From Chitinophagales bacterium 33-2 (GTDB lineage Bacteria; Bacteroidota; Bacteroidia; Chitinophagales; Chitinophagaceae), in contig MWYV01000026.1 of the NCBI GenBank assembly GCA_002050435.1, positions 1 to 57,601 of the forward strand: a stretch of 57,601 nucleotides of DNA, read 5' to 3'. Under the pieces are notes generated by a model, which was not told where the DNA came from, did not search any database, and worked only from the letters and a program-made list of their open reading frames with translations. Numbering within the stretch: position 1 is the first letter of the stretch; every line of letters starts with the position of its first letter. The position numbers were made by a program, and so were the translations under genes. This document shows, one piece after another, positions 17,481 to 26,633 of the stretch.

Positions 17481-18983
17481 ATGGTATCAAAACAGAGCTG
17501 CATTGTTGTTCTTGCCTTTCTAACGTTAATGTATAGTTGCACTTCTCAAAAGACCATCGTGCAGGCAAGACCCGCGGGTGTGCCTGAAGTGGTGCGTGAA
17601 TTCAGGGCAGCATGGGTGGCAACGGTAGCCAACATCAACTGGCCGAGTAAGCCCGGACTCACTGCAGGAGAGCAACAAAGAGAAGCAATTGAACTGCTTG
17701 ATTTTTTAAAGAATCATCATTTTAATGCAGTGATCCTCCAGGTACGCCCCCAGGCAGATGCATTGTACATCAGCAACCTGGAACCCTGGTCTTATTTCCT
17801 TTCAGGAGAACAGGGTAAACCGCCCAGTCCCTATTATGAACCTTTGAAATTCTGGATCGATGCGGCCCATGAACGAGGACTGGAGTTGCATGTCTGGCTA
17901 AATCCTTACCGCGCGCATCATATTTCCGGCGGCCCTGTTACAGACAGTTCTTTAGTGAAAAGAATGGCAGGCCAGGTAGTTTATCTTAAGGAAGGCTACT
18001 GGTGGTTCGATCCTGCCAAGCAGGAAACCCAGGATCATTCAGCCAATGTTGTAATGGATCTTGTAAAAAGGTATGATATCGACGGAGTGCATTTTGATGA
18101 TTATTTCTATCCATATCCTTCTTATAATCTTGGTGAAGATTTTCCTGATCATGAAAGCTGGCAGGCATACCAGGCTGGCGGTGGAAAGTTGGAGCGGGGT
18201 GACTGGAGAAGATACCATGTGAACAGGTTTATTGAAAGAGTGTACACGTCGATAAAAAAAGAAAAGCCTTCGGTTAAATTCGGATTGAGTCCTTTTGGCA
18301 TCTGGCGTCCTGGATACCCGGCATCTATCGAAGGATTTGACCAGTACGACAAATTATATGCAGATGCAAAACTATGGCTGAACAAGGGCTGGATCGATTA
18401 TTTTGCACCTCAGCTTTACTGGCCTATCAACAGGCAGGCACAAAGCTATCCGGTTTTGCTGGGCTGGTGGAAAGAAGAGAACACCATGGGAAGGCATCTC
18501 TGGCCCGGCATCAGTATTCCCCGCGATACCAGTTTCAGAAGTGTAAATGAAGCTTTAAGCCAGATCATGATAGCGAAGGGATTACTTCCTGAAAGTCCGG
18601 GTGTAATTCACTGGAGCATTTCTTCTGTTGTGAAAAATCCCAATCTTTCAAAAGCACTTCTTGAAGGTCCTTATAAAAAGCAGGCACTGGTTCCCGCAAG
18701 TCCGTGGCTCGACAACCAGTCTCCAATCCCCCCTGTGGTAGAACAGGAAAGAAGGAATGAGCTGATCAGGATCAACTGGACACATACCCATGAAGATGAA
18801 ATTTTCCGGTGGGTGGTCTATACCAGGTATGGTGGAAAATGGAATTACCGGATCTTAAACCAGGAAGAGAGAAGACATGAAATTCCATTGAAAGAAGGCG
18901 ATCAAAACCTTGAAGCGCTGGCGATAACTGCAATTGACCGTTCAGGAAATGAAAGCGCGTGGAAGGAGATCCGTTTTAATTAG
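17481..18983 (+). CDS. Glycoside-hydrolase-like GHL10 family lipoprotein
   Basis: A 500-residue lipoprotein (Cys20 in LTLMYSCTSQK). The GHL10 (DUF187, PF02638) TIM-barrel domain spans about 40-350, with signatures EFRAAWVATVANINWPS, VILQVRPQADALY, GLELHVWLNPYRAH, DGVHFDDYFYPYP and WIDYFAPQLYW. The acidic pair in HFDDYFYP is a plausible catalytic site. A C-terminal Ig/FnIII-like domain (about 410-500) follows. Relatives act on bacterial or plant glycans, and some are linked to peptidoglycan. It is co-transcribed with the M3 peptidase. Confidence 0.92.
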   Translation: MVSKQSCIVVLAFLTLMYSCTSQKTIVQARPAGVPEVVREFRAAWVATVANINWPSKPGLTAGEQQREAIELLDFLKNHHFNAVILQVRPQADALYISNLEPWSYFLSGEQGKPPSPYYEPLKFWIDAAHERGLELHVWLNPYRAHHISGGPVTDSSLVKRMAGQVVYLKEGYWWFDPAKQETQDHSANVVMDLVKRYDIDGVHFDDYFYPYPSYNLGEDFPDHESWQAYQAGGGKLERGDWRRYHVNRFIERVYTSIKKEKPSVKFGLSPFGIWRPGYPASIEGFDQYDKLYADAKLWLNKGWIDYFAPQLYWPINRQAQSYPVLLGWWKEENTMGRHLWPGISIPRDTSFRSVNEALSQIMIAKGLLPESPGVIHWSISSVVKNPNLSKALLEGPYKKQALVPASPWLDNQSPIPPVVEQERRNELIRINWTHTHEDEIFRWVVYTRYGGKWNYRILNQEERRHEIPLKEGDQNLEALAITAIDRSGNESAWKEIRFN

Positions 18984-19218
18984 TTCTGTACACAATAACC
19001 TGTGTTTTGGGCTGATCTGCAAGAGATCTTTCTTTTGGTTCTGAGTTTATTGTTTTGGTTTGAAGGCTGCATTCCGTAGAATTATATCGCAAAGATCAAT
19101 CGAATTCTTTTGAAATAGTCACCGCAGAAATACGCAATAACCGCAAGTTTCAACAAAAAATGGCGATTTTTGCAGTTTTTAACGCGGCATTTACGCTTTG
19201 TTTATCTTTTTTGCGGTT

Positions 19219-19479
19219 TTAAAGGGTTCGTTTACTCAGGTCTTCTCTTTCGGTTATTCTGATGTCCCGGCTATGGAGCACAAGAATAACCGAACCTATA
19301 ATACAGCCGGCAGCAAGGAAGAAAAGACCAAAGATTAACCCATGTTGAGGTTCTCCATAAATAATTTCACGGTTGCCCTGGATCAACACTTCTTTTACTG
19401 ATGTGGATCTGTAAATCGCATATCCAATAGAAATGATGGCAAGTATCCAAAGAATGGTATTTAAAATCCCTCTGATCAT
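19219..19479 (-). CDS. Hypothetical membrane protein with two helices
   Basis: An 86-residue protein with membrane helices at about 4-22 (ILNTILWILAIISIGYAIY) and 49-69 (LIFGLFFLAAGCIIGSVIL) joined by a polar loop, and a charged C-terminal tail (REDLSKRTL). No family is recognised. The 235 bp between its end and the GHL10 gene contain only an AACCGCAA/TTGCGGTT dyad near 19137 and 19211 and no gene. Confidence 0.6.
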   Translation of the reverse strand: MIRGILNTILWILAIISIGYAIYRSTSVKEVLIQGNREIIYGEPQHGLIFGLFFLAAGCIIGSVILVLHSRDIRITEREDLSKRTL

Positions 19480-19655
19480 TTTTTTTCTTTCAGATAGTCA
19501 AAATATATACCAGCTGCAAAAAAACCCATGTTGCGAATTTCTTATTGTTAGCATTCTGTTGTGCAGTTGTTTAGGTTTTTTACCAGGAATAGTCGCTTGA
19601 AACATCATTCATGGTTGATGCATTTTATATCCATCTTTGCTTCAAATTTTCATCC

Positions 19656-20258
19656 ATGAAATTTTTTTCAGGCTCAGGCATTTTTATAATCCTGATTTCA
19701 TTATTTTATTCCTGCAGGCCGGTTCAGGCTAAACATACTGTATCCGCCCCTCAAATTATTCCACGAACCGAATGGAATGCTGCTGATCCGAGGCCTTTTA
19801 AACAACACCAACCCTTACGCGTAACCGTACATCATGAAGGTACAAGGCTCGAACTGTCGGATGATCCGGCAAAGAAGATCAAAAACATTCAGACATGGGG
19901 CATGGGAAAGGACAGGAACTGGGCTGATATTCCCTATCACTTTCTAATTGCACCCGATGGAAGAATCTTTGAGGGTAGAAATGTGTTTACTGTGGGCGAA
20001 ACCGCAACAGAATATGATCCGGAAGGACACCTGCTCATTACCTGCCTGGGTAACCTGGAGGTGCAGGAAGTGAATCCACAACAATTACATTCACTCATTA
20101 ATATGATCGCTTATGTTTGCAATACCTATAAAATAGATGTTCAAACGCTTGCTACTCATAAAGATCATTCAAAACAAACCACTTGCCCGGGAAAAAACCT
20201 GTATGTTTATTTTCAAAACGGGTATATCCTGGATGAAGTAAAGAAGCTGCTGAAATAG
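19656..20258 (+). CDS. N-acetylmuramoyl-L-alanine amidase, PGRP type, lipoprotein
   Basis: A 200-residue protein started at the Met at 19656; the upstream start at 19611 would place 15 residues before a good lipoprotein leader (FIILISLFYSCRP, Cys20). The amidase_2/PGRP domain covers about 35-195. The zinc ligands are His59 in VTVHHEG, His168 in ATHKDH and Cys177 in TTCPG. The family cleaves the amide bond between N-acetylmuramate and L-alanine in peptidoglycan. It is likely periplasmic, in cell-wall recycling or remodelling, with a small membrane protein gene 38 bp downstream. Confidence 0.93.
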   Translation: MKFFSGSGIFIILISLFYSCRPVQAKHTVSAPQIIPRTEWNAADPRPFKQHQPLRVTVHHEGTRLELSDDPAKKIKNIQTWGMGKDRNWADIPYHFLIAPDGRIFEGRNVFTVGETATEYDPEGHLLITCLGNLEVQEVNPQQLHSLINMIAYVCNTYKIDVQTLATHKDHSKQTTCPGKNLYVYFQNGYILDEVKKLLK

Positions 20259-20296
20259 GTGCTGGTATAAAAGATGCATAGCATAAATAAAAAACA

Positions 20297-20629
20297 ATGG
20301 GATTACTGATAAGAATTCTCCTGACAGCTTTAGCCGCTTACCTGGCAGCCATGATTGTTCCGGGCGTAACCATAAGTGATGCAAAAACCGCCATCCTTGT
20401 TGCGCTGGTGCTTGCACTATTAAATGCATTTTTAAAACCAATTCTTGTCGCGCTCACCATTCCCATTACCATCATCACACTTGGATTGTTTTTACTAGTG
20501 ATCAATATCCTGATCGTTTTCCTGGCCGCACGCCTTGTTCCCGGCTTCCAGGTGGATGGATGGGTCGCTGCTTTATTATTCAGCCTTATTGTAGCTCTAA
20601 TCTCGTGGATCCTGGACAGGGTCTTTTGA
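20297..20629 (+). CDS. PF04020-family four-helix membrane protein
   Basis: A 110-residue, almost entirely hydrophobic protein with four membrane helices (about 3-22, 30-47, 52-78, 88-107) and the family features LNAFLKPILVALTIPITIITLGLF and LVPGFQVDGW. The family is annotated as phage-holin-like or YvlD-like, but there are no phage genes here and a holin role is not supported. It is in the same direction as the amidase and close enough to be co-transcribed. Confidence 0.9.
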   Translation: MGLLIRILLTALAAYLAAMIVPGVTISDAKTAILVALVLALLNAFLKPILVALTIPITIITLGLFLLVINILIVFLAARLVPGFQVDGWVAALLFSLIVALISWILDRVF

Positions 20630-20643
20630 GTTCCTTATTGCAG

Positions 20644-23037
20644 TTAGCGGATCAATAATACCGTTCCTTTTTCTGTTTGTATGGGTTCATCTCCCAATTG
20701 GAAAGTGCATGTCCAGATATATACGCCTGCATTTTGTTTTTTACCAGCCTGCATCCCATCCCATCCTTTCAACAGTTCTTTGGACTGGAAAACCAGGTTG
20801 CCCCAGCGATTAAATATTTTAAAATTGTACTGTTTTATATTCCCAAACAAAAGCGGGCGAAAATTGTCGTTCTTTCCATCGTTATTGGGACTGAATGCCG
20901 AAGGGATATAAATTCCTTTCATGCATTCTTTTAATTCCACATAAATCGAATCTTTTCCTTTGCAATCATTTTCATCTTTCACTTCAAGCCAATACGTGCC
21001 GGGTGTTGTTATAGTGAGCGCCGGAGATGTCTGGCCATTACTCCATAAATAAGCATTAAAAACATTAATTGGTTTCAACTGTATGCTTCCATAAGAACAT
21101 ATTGAGGTATCTGCCGGTAAAAATCCCGAAGGCAATGGCATGATGCCCGTTACATTCACTGAACCAGTTCCTGTACATCCTTTATTATCGGTAACGCTAA
21201 CGCTATAATTCCCCTGTTGACCTGCCTGTATGGTTCTTGTGTTGGCACCATTGCTCCAATTGTAATTACTAAAACTGCCCGCGTCCAATGTGCGGGTACT
21301 TCCTTCACACAAGGACACATCGGGGCCGAGTGCAACCTGTGGTGTTGGGTAAGCCGAAACTTGTATCGTATCATATAGTACGCATCCAAATAATGTTTGT
21401 GCAACGAGTGAATAGGTGCCCGCAGTGTTGATTTGTATGGAAGGGGTAACCGCCCCATTGCTCCATGTGTAGGTTGCAAAATTGCCGGCCTGTAAAAGAA
21501 CGCCTGCACCAGAGCAAAAACCCGTATCAGCTCCAAGCTGCAATGCCGGTGGCGTTTCCACGTTCAATGCAATGGCATTACTCGTTGCCGAAGCTTGTGA
21601 CAAACAATCTGCTGATGAAGTGACCTGGCATACCATTACATCGCCATTTTCAAGTGTATTATCTGAATAAGTTGGCGCATTGAGTCCAACGTCGATTCCA
21701 TTTTTCTTCCATTGGTAACTAACCGGAGCAGGGCTGGCAGCTGCAGTAAAAACAACAGACATTCCCTTACAAATATTTGTTTTGTCTGAAGTAATGGAAA
21801 CCGATGCAGCCAGGAGAGGCTTTACATTCACTATTACTGCGTTACTCGTTACCGGCTGACAGCCAGGCGCCTGTAGCACGACCTTCACCTCATCACCATT
21901 CATAAAATTCGCAGCAGAAAAATCCGGGCTGTTGCTGCCGGCAGGTGCGCCATTTACCAGCCATGCATAAACAAGATTCTGATTGGAAATGTTTGTGGTA
22001 GTATAGAAACTGGCATTGCTGCCGGAACAAATGTTGACCGTTGCCGGATTGATATTTATTACCGGTTGTGGAAGTACGGTTATTTTAATACTGTCTGAGG
22101 ATGCACAACCCGTGCCGTCGCTAAAACTGGTACTGACATAATAAGTATGCGTTTGGGGCATATTTGTCGTGTTCACAAACGTCAGTGCAGGATTGGAACT
22201 ACTGACATCACTAAGCCCCGCAGCAGGTGACCATTGATAATTGTAATTAGCAGCTGCGGAGGTTCCGATGTTGATACTGCTGCCGGAACACATAGTTACA
22301 TTGTTGCCCGCTTCTGAAGCCGGCATGTTGGTATAAATGATCACGTTTTTAATGGTATGGTTATCAGTTAATCCGCCGGTTGATGCCGTAAAACCAAAAT
22401 AACCCGTGAAATTAAAAGCCTGGAAACCGGTTAGGTAAAGTGTGTTGTTCACAAACACTTCTATTAAACCATTGTTGTATTCGATGCGTGCACGATTGTA
22501 ATTGGGACTTCTTAGAAAAGATAAATTGCCTCCTGAATTATACAATGTAGGCTGAGTGGAACATTCGTTGTAGCCCGGCCCCCACCTGATCTCGATCTTG
22601 GGCATTGTGGTGGGCGATTCGTTGCAGTTATTATATGTGTCGAAGCAAACTTTGAGTCCATTTGCTGTGGCGGGTATGCCTAAACCCCCGCCGGTGACGA
22701 AACCAACAGGTGGTACATCAAGAAAACAAAAAGCGATTCCATCAGCCATTGATCCTCCATTCATCCTGAAATCATATTCCACTGTCCAACGTGTGCATTG
22801 GGAAAGGTTGATCGCCTGGTTAAAGAAAATTGCGCCGCTTTGGCTATTGTTGGTATTGGTAAGAATAATTTCACTGTTCCCTGAAATATTTCCCGGGTAC
22901 GCGCCACCCTGCAAGTTCCAGCCCGTTGTATTCACCGGTGTTCCGGAAAGTTGTGCAAATATGTGGTTCTGGGCAATAGCGATGCTGCCATAAAAGAGCA
23001 GAAAAGGAATCAGCCATATTTTTTTTCTGACATTCAT
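20644..23037 (-). CDS. T9SS type B sorted, lectin-like multidomain surface protein
   Basis: A 797-residue secreted protein started at the Met at 23037 (signal peptide MNVRKKIWLIPFLLFYGSIA). An L-type-lectin-like domain occupies about 25-235 (TRWTVEYDFRMNGGSMADGI, YFGFTASTGG). Several Ig/PKD-like repeats follow (TMCSGSSINIG, NICSGSNASFY, TNICKGMSVVF, FCSGAGVLLQ, LCEGSTRTLDAG). The end is the gliding-motility C-terminal domain (IPSAFSPNNDGKNDNF, FKIFNRWGNLVFQS), the type B signal for type IX secretion. The repeated xCxG motifs mark six related modules. It is probably a cell-surface or released carbohydrate-binding adhesin. Confidence 0.93.
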   Translation of the reverse strand: MNVRKKIWLIPFLLFYGSIAIAQNHIFAQLSGTPVNTTGWNLQGGAYPGNISGNSEIILTNTNNSQSGAIFFNQAINLSQCTRWTVEYDFRMNGGSMADGIAFCFLDVPPVGFVTGGGLGIPATANGLKVCFDTYNNCNESPTTMPKIEIRWGPGYNECSTQPTLYNSGGNLSFLRSPNYNRARIEYNNGLIEVFVNNTLYLTGFQAFNFTGYFGFTASTGGLTDNHTIKNVIIYTNMPASEAGNNVTMCSGSSINIGTSAAANYNYQWSPAAGLSDVSSSNPALTFVNTTNMPQTHTYYVSTSFSDGTGCASSDSIKITVLPQPVININPATVNICSGSNASFYTTTNISNQNLVYAWLVNGAPAGSNSPDFSAANFMNGDEVKVVLQAPGCQPVTSNAVIVNVKPLLAASVSITSDKTNICKGMSVVFTAAASPAPVSYQWKKNGIDVGLNAPTYSDNTLENGDVMVCQVTSSADCLSQASATSNAIALNVETPPALQLGADTGFCSGAGVLLQAGNFATYTWSNGAVTPSIQINTAGTYSLVAQTLFGCVLYDTIQVSAYPTPQVALGPDVSLCEGSTRTLDAGSFSNYNWSNGANTRTIQAGQQGNYSVSVTDNKGCTGTGSVNVTGIMPLPSGFLPADTSICSYGSIQLKPINVFNAYLWSNGQTSPALTITTPGTYWLEVKDENDCKGKDSIYVELKECMKGIYIPSAFSPNNDGKNDNFRPLLFGNIKQYNFKIFNRWGNLVFQSKELLKGWDGMQAGKKQNAGVYIWTCTFQLGDEPIQTEKGTVLLIR

Positions 23038-23127
23038 TTTAAATCTGGCTTTCCCCGGATCAATTACTAAAGACAATAAAAATAGTTAAACCGGGGCAGA
23101 ATAGCCTATCATTTTCTTCGGGGAAAA

Positions 23128-23159
23128 TTGACTGATTAACCTGAACTTGAATAAATTTA
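23128..23159 (+). promoter_or_regulatory. Candidate Bacteroidota promoter for the S9 peptidase
   Basis: TTG at 23128-23130 and TAAATTTA at 23152-23159 are spaced 21 bp apart. They resemble the Bacteroidota -33 (TTTG) and -7 (TAnnTTTG) elements, and the second ends 18 bp before the gene start. The -7 match is imperfect. Confidence 0.35.
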
Positions 23160-23177
23160 ATGTCTTAAACATTGTTT

Positions 23178-25529
23178 ATGAAGTGCATCACATCCCTTTT
23201 TTTCCTTTTATGCTTTTACTGCAGTAAGTCGCAATCTGTTCTGAGCGTTGAAAAGATCATGCGTGATCCCAAATGGATCGGCACTTCTCCTTCAAACCTT
23301 AACTGGAGCCCGGATGGACGCATGCTGTTTTTTAACTGGAACCCTGAAATGGCACCAGCAGACTCATTATATTATATTTCGGTTTCAGACAAAAACCCCA
23401 GGAAAGCTGCCACTACACTACAGCAGTCTATGCCTTCCTCATCAAACATAACCTGGAACAACAATCAAACTACGTACACATATTCAAGGTGGGGAGATTT
23501 GTTTTATGTTGATCAGCGCAATGGCAATACCACAAGAATTACGCAAACTGTAGAAGCGGAATCGAATCCTGTGTTTGTTGAAAATGATACAAAGATTGCA
23601 TTCGCGCGCAGCCAGAATTTATTTACGTATGATTTGAAAAACGGATCAATCCTACAGCTCACCAACTTACAGAGAGGTACAGCCGTGCAGGCTGCCACCC
23701 TCGATGCGCAGCAAGCATGGCTTGAAAAGGATCAACTCTTAACATCAGCAATTTTACGCGAAAGAAAAACAAAGAGAGAAGCTGCTGAAGTTGCGAGAAA
23801 GAATGCTGAACCGCAGGCGTTGAAAATTATTTATACAGGCGACAGAAATGTAAGCGGACTTACAATTTCTCCCAACGCAAGATTTGCCACATACCGCCTT
23901 GTGCGCAATCCTGCCGGTGCACGCAGCACGTACGTTCCTGATTACATGGCTGAATCGGGATTTACAACCAACCTAACAGCAAGGGCAAAGGTTGGTGCGC
24001 CTGAAAGCACCAGTACCTTTTATATTTATGACCGCGAAAGAGATACTGCCATAGCCGTAAATACCAGCAACCTTCCGGGAATTAAAGATGATCCTGATTA
24101 TTTGAAGGATTATGCTGCTGATAGTGCCAGGAAAAAAAACCAGGTGAGACAGGTAACTATTTATGGCCCTTTCTGGAGCCCGGGTGGACGCACTGCGATT
24201 GTTGATGTGCGTTCTGCAGACAATAAGGACAGGTGGATCATGCAACTGGATCCTTTATCAGGAAACTTAAAGCACCTGTACCGGCAAAGGGATGAAGCAT
24301 GGGTTGGCGGTCCTGGAGTCAACTCGATGTTTGTATCATCACCCTGGATCGATGAAAACAGGTTCTGGTTTCAAAGTGAAGAAACCGGCTATGCACATCT
24401 TTATGTTTTTAATATTTCTTCAGGAAGTAAAACGACCTTAACTGAAGGAAAATTTGAAGTGCAGTCCGTGCGGTTATCAAAAGACAATAAAACTTTTTAC
24501 ATAGGTACAAATGAAGTACATCCCGGAGAGCAGCATTTTTACCGTTTGCCGGTAGCGGGTGGTAGAAGAGAAAAAATAACTTCTATGACCGGTGCGCACC
24601 AGGTAACGGTTTCTCCAGATGAAAAAAATCTTGCAATACTTTATTCTTATTCTAATAAGCCATGGGAATTGTATCTCCAGGAAAACAAACCTGGTGGAAA
24701 AATTCAGCAGATTACATTCAAAGCACAATCACAGGAATTTGCTGCATATCCATGGAGAGATCCACAGATCATAACCTTCAGGGCTAAGGACGGTGCTGAT
24801 GTTTACGCGCGGTTATATAAACCGGAAAATCCGCATCCAACAAAACCGGCTGTCATCTTCGTACATGGCGCGGGTTACCTGCAAAATGTTCATAAATGGT
24901 GGAGCAGTTATTTCAGAGAATACATGTTTCACAATCTGCTGACAGACCTGGGATACACCGTGCTTGATATTGATTTTCGTGCAAGTTCAGGATATGGACG
25001 TGATTGGAGAACTGGCATTTACAGGTATATGGGTGGAAAGGATTTGAGCGACCAGGTAGATGGTGCAAAATATCTTTCCAGTGTGCATGGTGTTGATCCT
25101 GGAAGGATCGGTATTTATGGTGGGTCTTATGGTGGATTTATTACGTTGATGGCGCTGTTTACAGAGCCTGATGTTTTTGCTGCAGGTGCGGCCTTACGTT
25201 CAGTTACCGACTGGGCACATTACAACGACTCTTATACTTCTAACATATTAAATGAACCGTATAATGACAGTCTGGCCTACAGGAAAAGCTCTCCGATTTA
25301 TTATGCAGAAGGATTGAAAAAACCTTTGCTGATGTGTCATGGAATGGTGGATGTGAATGTACATTTTCAGGACATAGTGCGGTTGACACAAAGACTGATC
25401 GAACTGAAAAAAGAAAACTGGGAGCTGGCAGTTTACCCTGTCGAGGATCATGCATTTACAGAACCTTCCAGCTGGATGGATGAATACAAAAGAATTTTAA
25501 AACTTTTTGAAACCCATTTAAAGAAATAG
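23178..25529 (+). CDS. S9-family serine peptidase (dipeptidyl-peptidase IV type)
   Basis: A 783-residue exported peptidase. The ATG at 23178 is preferred over a TTG two codons upstream, and gives MKCITSLFFLLCFYCSKSQ as leader. The N-terminal half is a DPP-IV/WD40-like beta-propeller (LNWSPDGRMLFFNW, FWSPGGRTAIVDV, VTVSPDEKNLAIL). The C-terminal alpha/beta hydrolase has catalytic Ser650 (YGGSYGGF), Asp725 (MVDVNVHF) and His758 (EDHAF). It would remove dipeptides or cleave short peptides in the periplasm, and so belongs functionally with the M3 peptidase. Confidence 0.93.
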   Translation: MKCITSLFFLLCFYCSKSQSVLSVEKIMRDPKWIGTSPSNLNWSPDGRMLFFNWNPEMAPADSLYYISVSDKNPRKAATTLQQSMPSSSNITWNNNQTTYTYSRWGDLFYVDQRNGNTTRITQTVEAESNPVFVENDTKIAFARSQNLFTYDLKNGSILQLTNLQRGTAVQAATLDAQQAWLEKDQLLTSAILRERKTKREAAEVARKNAEPQALKIIYTGDRNVSGLTISPNARFATYRLVRNPAGARSTYVPDYMAESGFTTNLTARAKVGAPESTSTFYIYDRERDTAIAVNTSNLPGIKDDPDYLKDYAADSARKKNQVRQVTIYGPFWSPGGRTAIVDVRSADNKDRWIMQLDPLSGNLKHLYRQRDEAWVGGPGVNSMFVSSPWIDENRFWFQSEETGYAHLYVFNISSGSKTTLTEGKFEVQSVRLSKDNKTFYIGTNEVHPGEQHFYRLPVAGGRREKITSMTGAHQVTVSPDEKNLAILYSYSNKPWELYLQENKPGGKIQQITFKAQSQEFAAYPWRDPQIITFRAKDGADVYARLYKPENPHPTKPAVIFVHGAGYLQNVHKWWSSYFREYMFHNLLTDLGYTVLDIDFRASSGYGRDWRTGIYRYMGGKDLSDQVDGAKYLSSVHGVDPGRIGIYGGSYGGFITLMALFTEPDVFAAGAALRSVTDWAHYNDSYTSNILNEPYNDSLAYRKSSPIYYAEGLKKPLLMCHGMVDVNVHFQDIVRLTQRLIELKKENWELAVYPVEDHAFTEPSSWMDEYKRILKLFETHLKK

Positions 25530-26318
25530 TCAGGAAAACAGCGAAGGCTGCGCGCTGTCGGTACCTAAAACTGGAAGTCCCTGCCATGGATAAGGATCGG
25601 TCTTGCCAAGACCATCCGGGCGTTCTTTTGTTGTGCGAATGGTATAAACAGGGAAATATTCCAGTTCATCAGAAGACATTTCAAAATTGATGATATGCCT
25701 CAGCTGGTCTTCGTTGATGTCATTTTTCAACCATTCTTTTTCAAGATCGCGGGTTAAAAAAAGCGGCATGCGGAAGGCCTGGTCGCCGCTGTTATGGATC
25801 TGTTGCATCAGGGAATTTGCAGCCCTTGTAACTATTGTAAACGTTCCGGTGACCTCGCCGGTTTCTACATCTGCTTTTTGAGGATAATGATAAAGACCGG
25901 GAAGAAAAAACAATTCACGTGACTTCAGCCTGATGAAGTAAGGAATTTTATTTTTAAAACCTTTCACTTCCCTGTGTTCAAAAATTCCGGTAACAGGCAC
26001 TAAGCAACGCTGCTTCCTGATCCGGTACCAGTAACTTTTTTTATCGTCAAAGATTTTTTCACTTCTGGCATTGCACATCGACGCGCGTGATTTTTTGATC
26101 TTTTCCGGTGTGTCCATGTATTCCGCTATAATGCCCCATTCAAACTGATGAAGCTGGTAACCTTCATCTTTTAACAGCACAACAGGGTATTTCCTGTATG
26201 CCTGTGCCTGTATGTGCAGCATCAGCGCAGGATCCATTTGAACCTGGTTCATATCAATGCCGGGAAAGTATTCGGTGATCCTGTTCACTCCGGAGGCAAA
26301 AGATACATCGTAACACAT
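25530..26318 (-). CDS. SRAP/HMCES-family abasic-site DNA-protein crosslink protein (YedK-like)
   Basis: A 262-residue SOS-response-associated peptidase (PF02586). The catalytic Cys2 is present (MCYD), with NARSE at 83-87 (active-site Asn), RCLVPVTGIFEH around 104-115 (Glu114) and a His at 175. The usual His-Asp-Arg-Met-Pro motif is stretched here: seven residues separate His175 from Arg183-Met-Pro. The family forms a thiazolidine link with abasic sites in single-stranded DNA to protect them. The gene abuts the S9 peptidase tail to tail with no spare base. Confidence 0.9.
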   Translation of the reverse strand: MCYDVSFASGVNRITEYFPGIDMNQVQMDPALMLHIQAQAYRKYPVVLLKDEGYQLHQFEWGIIAEYMDTPEKIKKSRASMCNARSEKIFDDKKSYWYRIRKQRCLVPVTGIFEHREVKGFKNKIPYFIRLKSRELFFLPGLYHYPQKADVETGEVTGTFTIVTRAANSLMQQIHNSGDQAFRMPLFLTRDLEKEWLKNDINEDQLRHIINFEMSSDELEYFPVYTIRTTKERPDGLGKTDPYPWQGLPVLGTDSAQPSLFS

Positions 26319-26595
26319 AAGCGTAATTGATCAGCAAAAATACCTCTAGAATGACCATGAAAAGCAACAAATTAAATGCTGAAGCCAGTCGCTGAAATTC
26401 AATGTGGGTTTGAAGGATGTTGTGTTTTTAAAAACTTGAGCCCCTTATTTGGTTTGGAGTGGGATTCAATCACTATCGCTCAATTGTTTTTGTTTGATTT
26501 TTAAGAATGATCAGCGATTTTCTCTTACAATTTTTGGGTGGCTTCCGCTCATTGCTCCTGTTTCCAACTTGTATTAAATGTTACTTAATACTGCG
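26319..26595. other. Intergenic region without a gene
   Basis: No open frame with coding character and no convincing RNA or repeat was seen. It contains the SRAP gene promoter region on the right of that gene and ends in the typA terminator. Confidence 0.6.
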
Positions 26596-26627
26596 GCAAA
26601 AAAAAGACCGTCCTGTTGAGACGGTCT
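26596..26627 (-). terminator. Terminator of typA
   Basis: A perfect 8-bp stem (AGACCGTC at 26605-26612 with GACGGTCT at 26620-26627) and a 7-nt loop. The A run at 26598-26605 becomes the T tract on the minus strand. It lies just after the typA stop at 26634. Confidence 0.9.
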
Positions 26628-26633
26628 GAATAT

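Noticed and set aside
20297..20629. Phage holin / prophage remnant
   Set aside because: The protein belongs to a family named for holin-like topology, but no phage genes are nearby.
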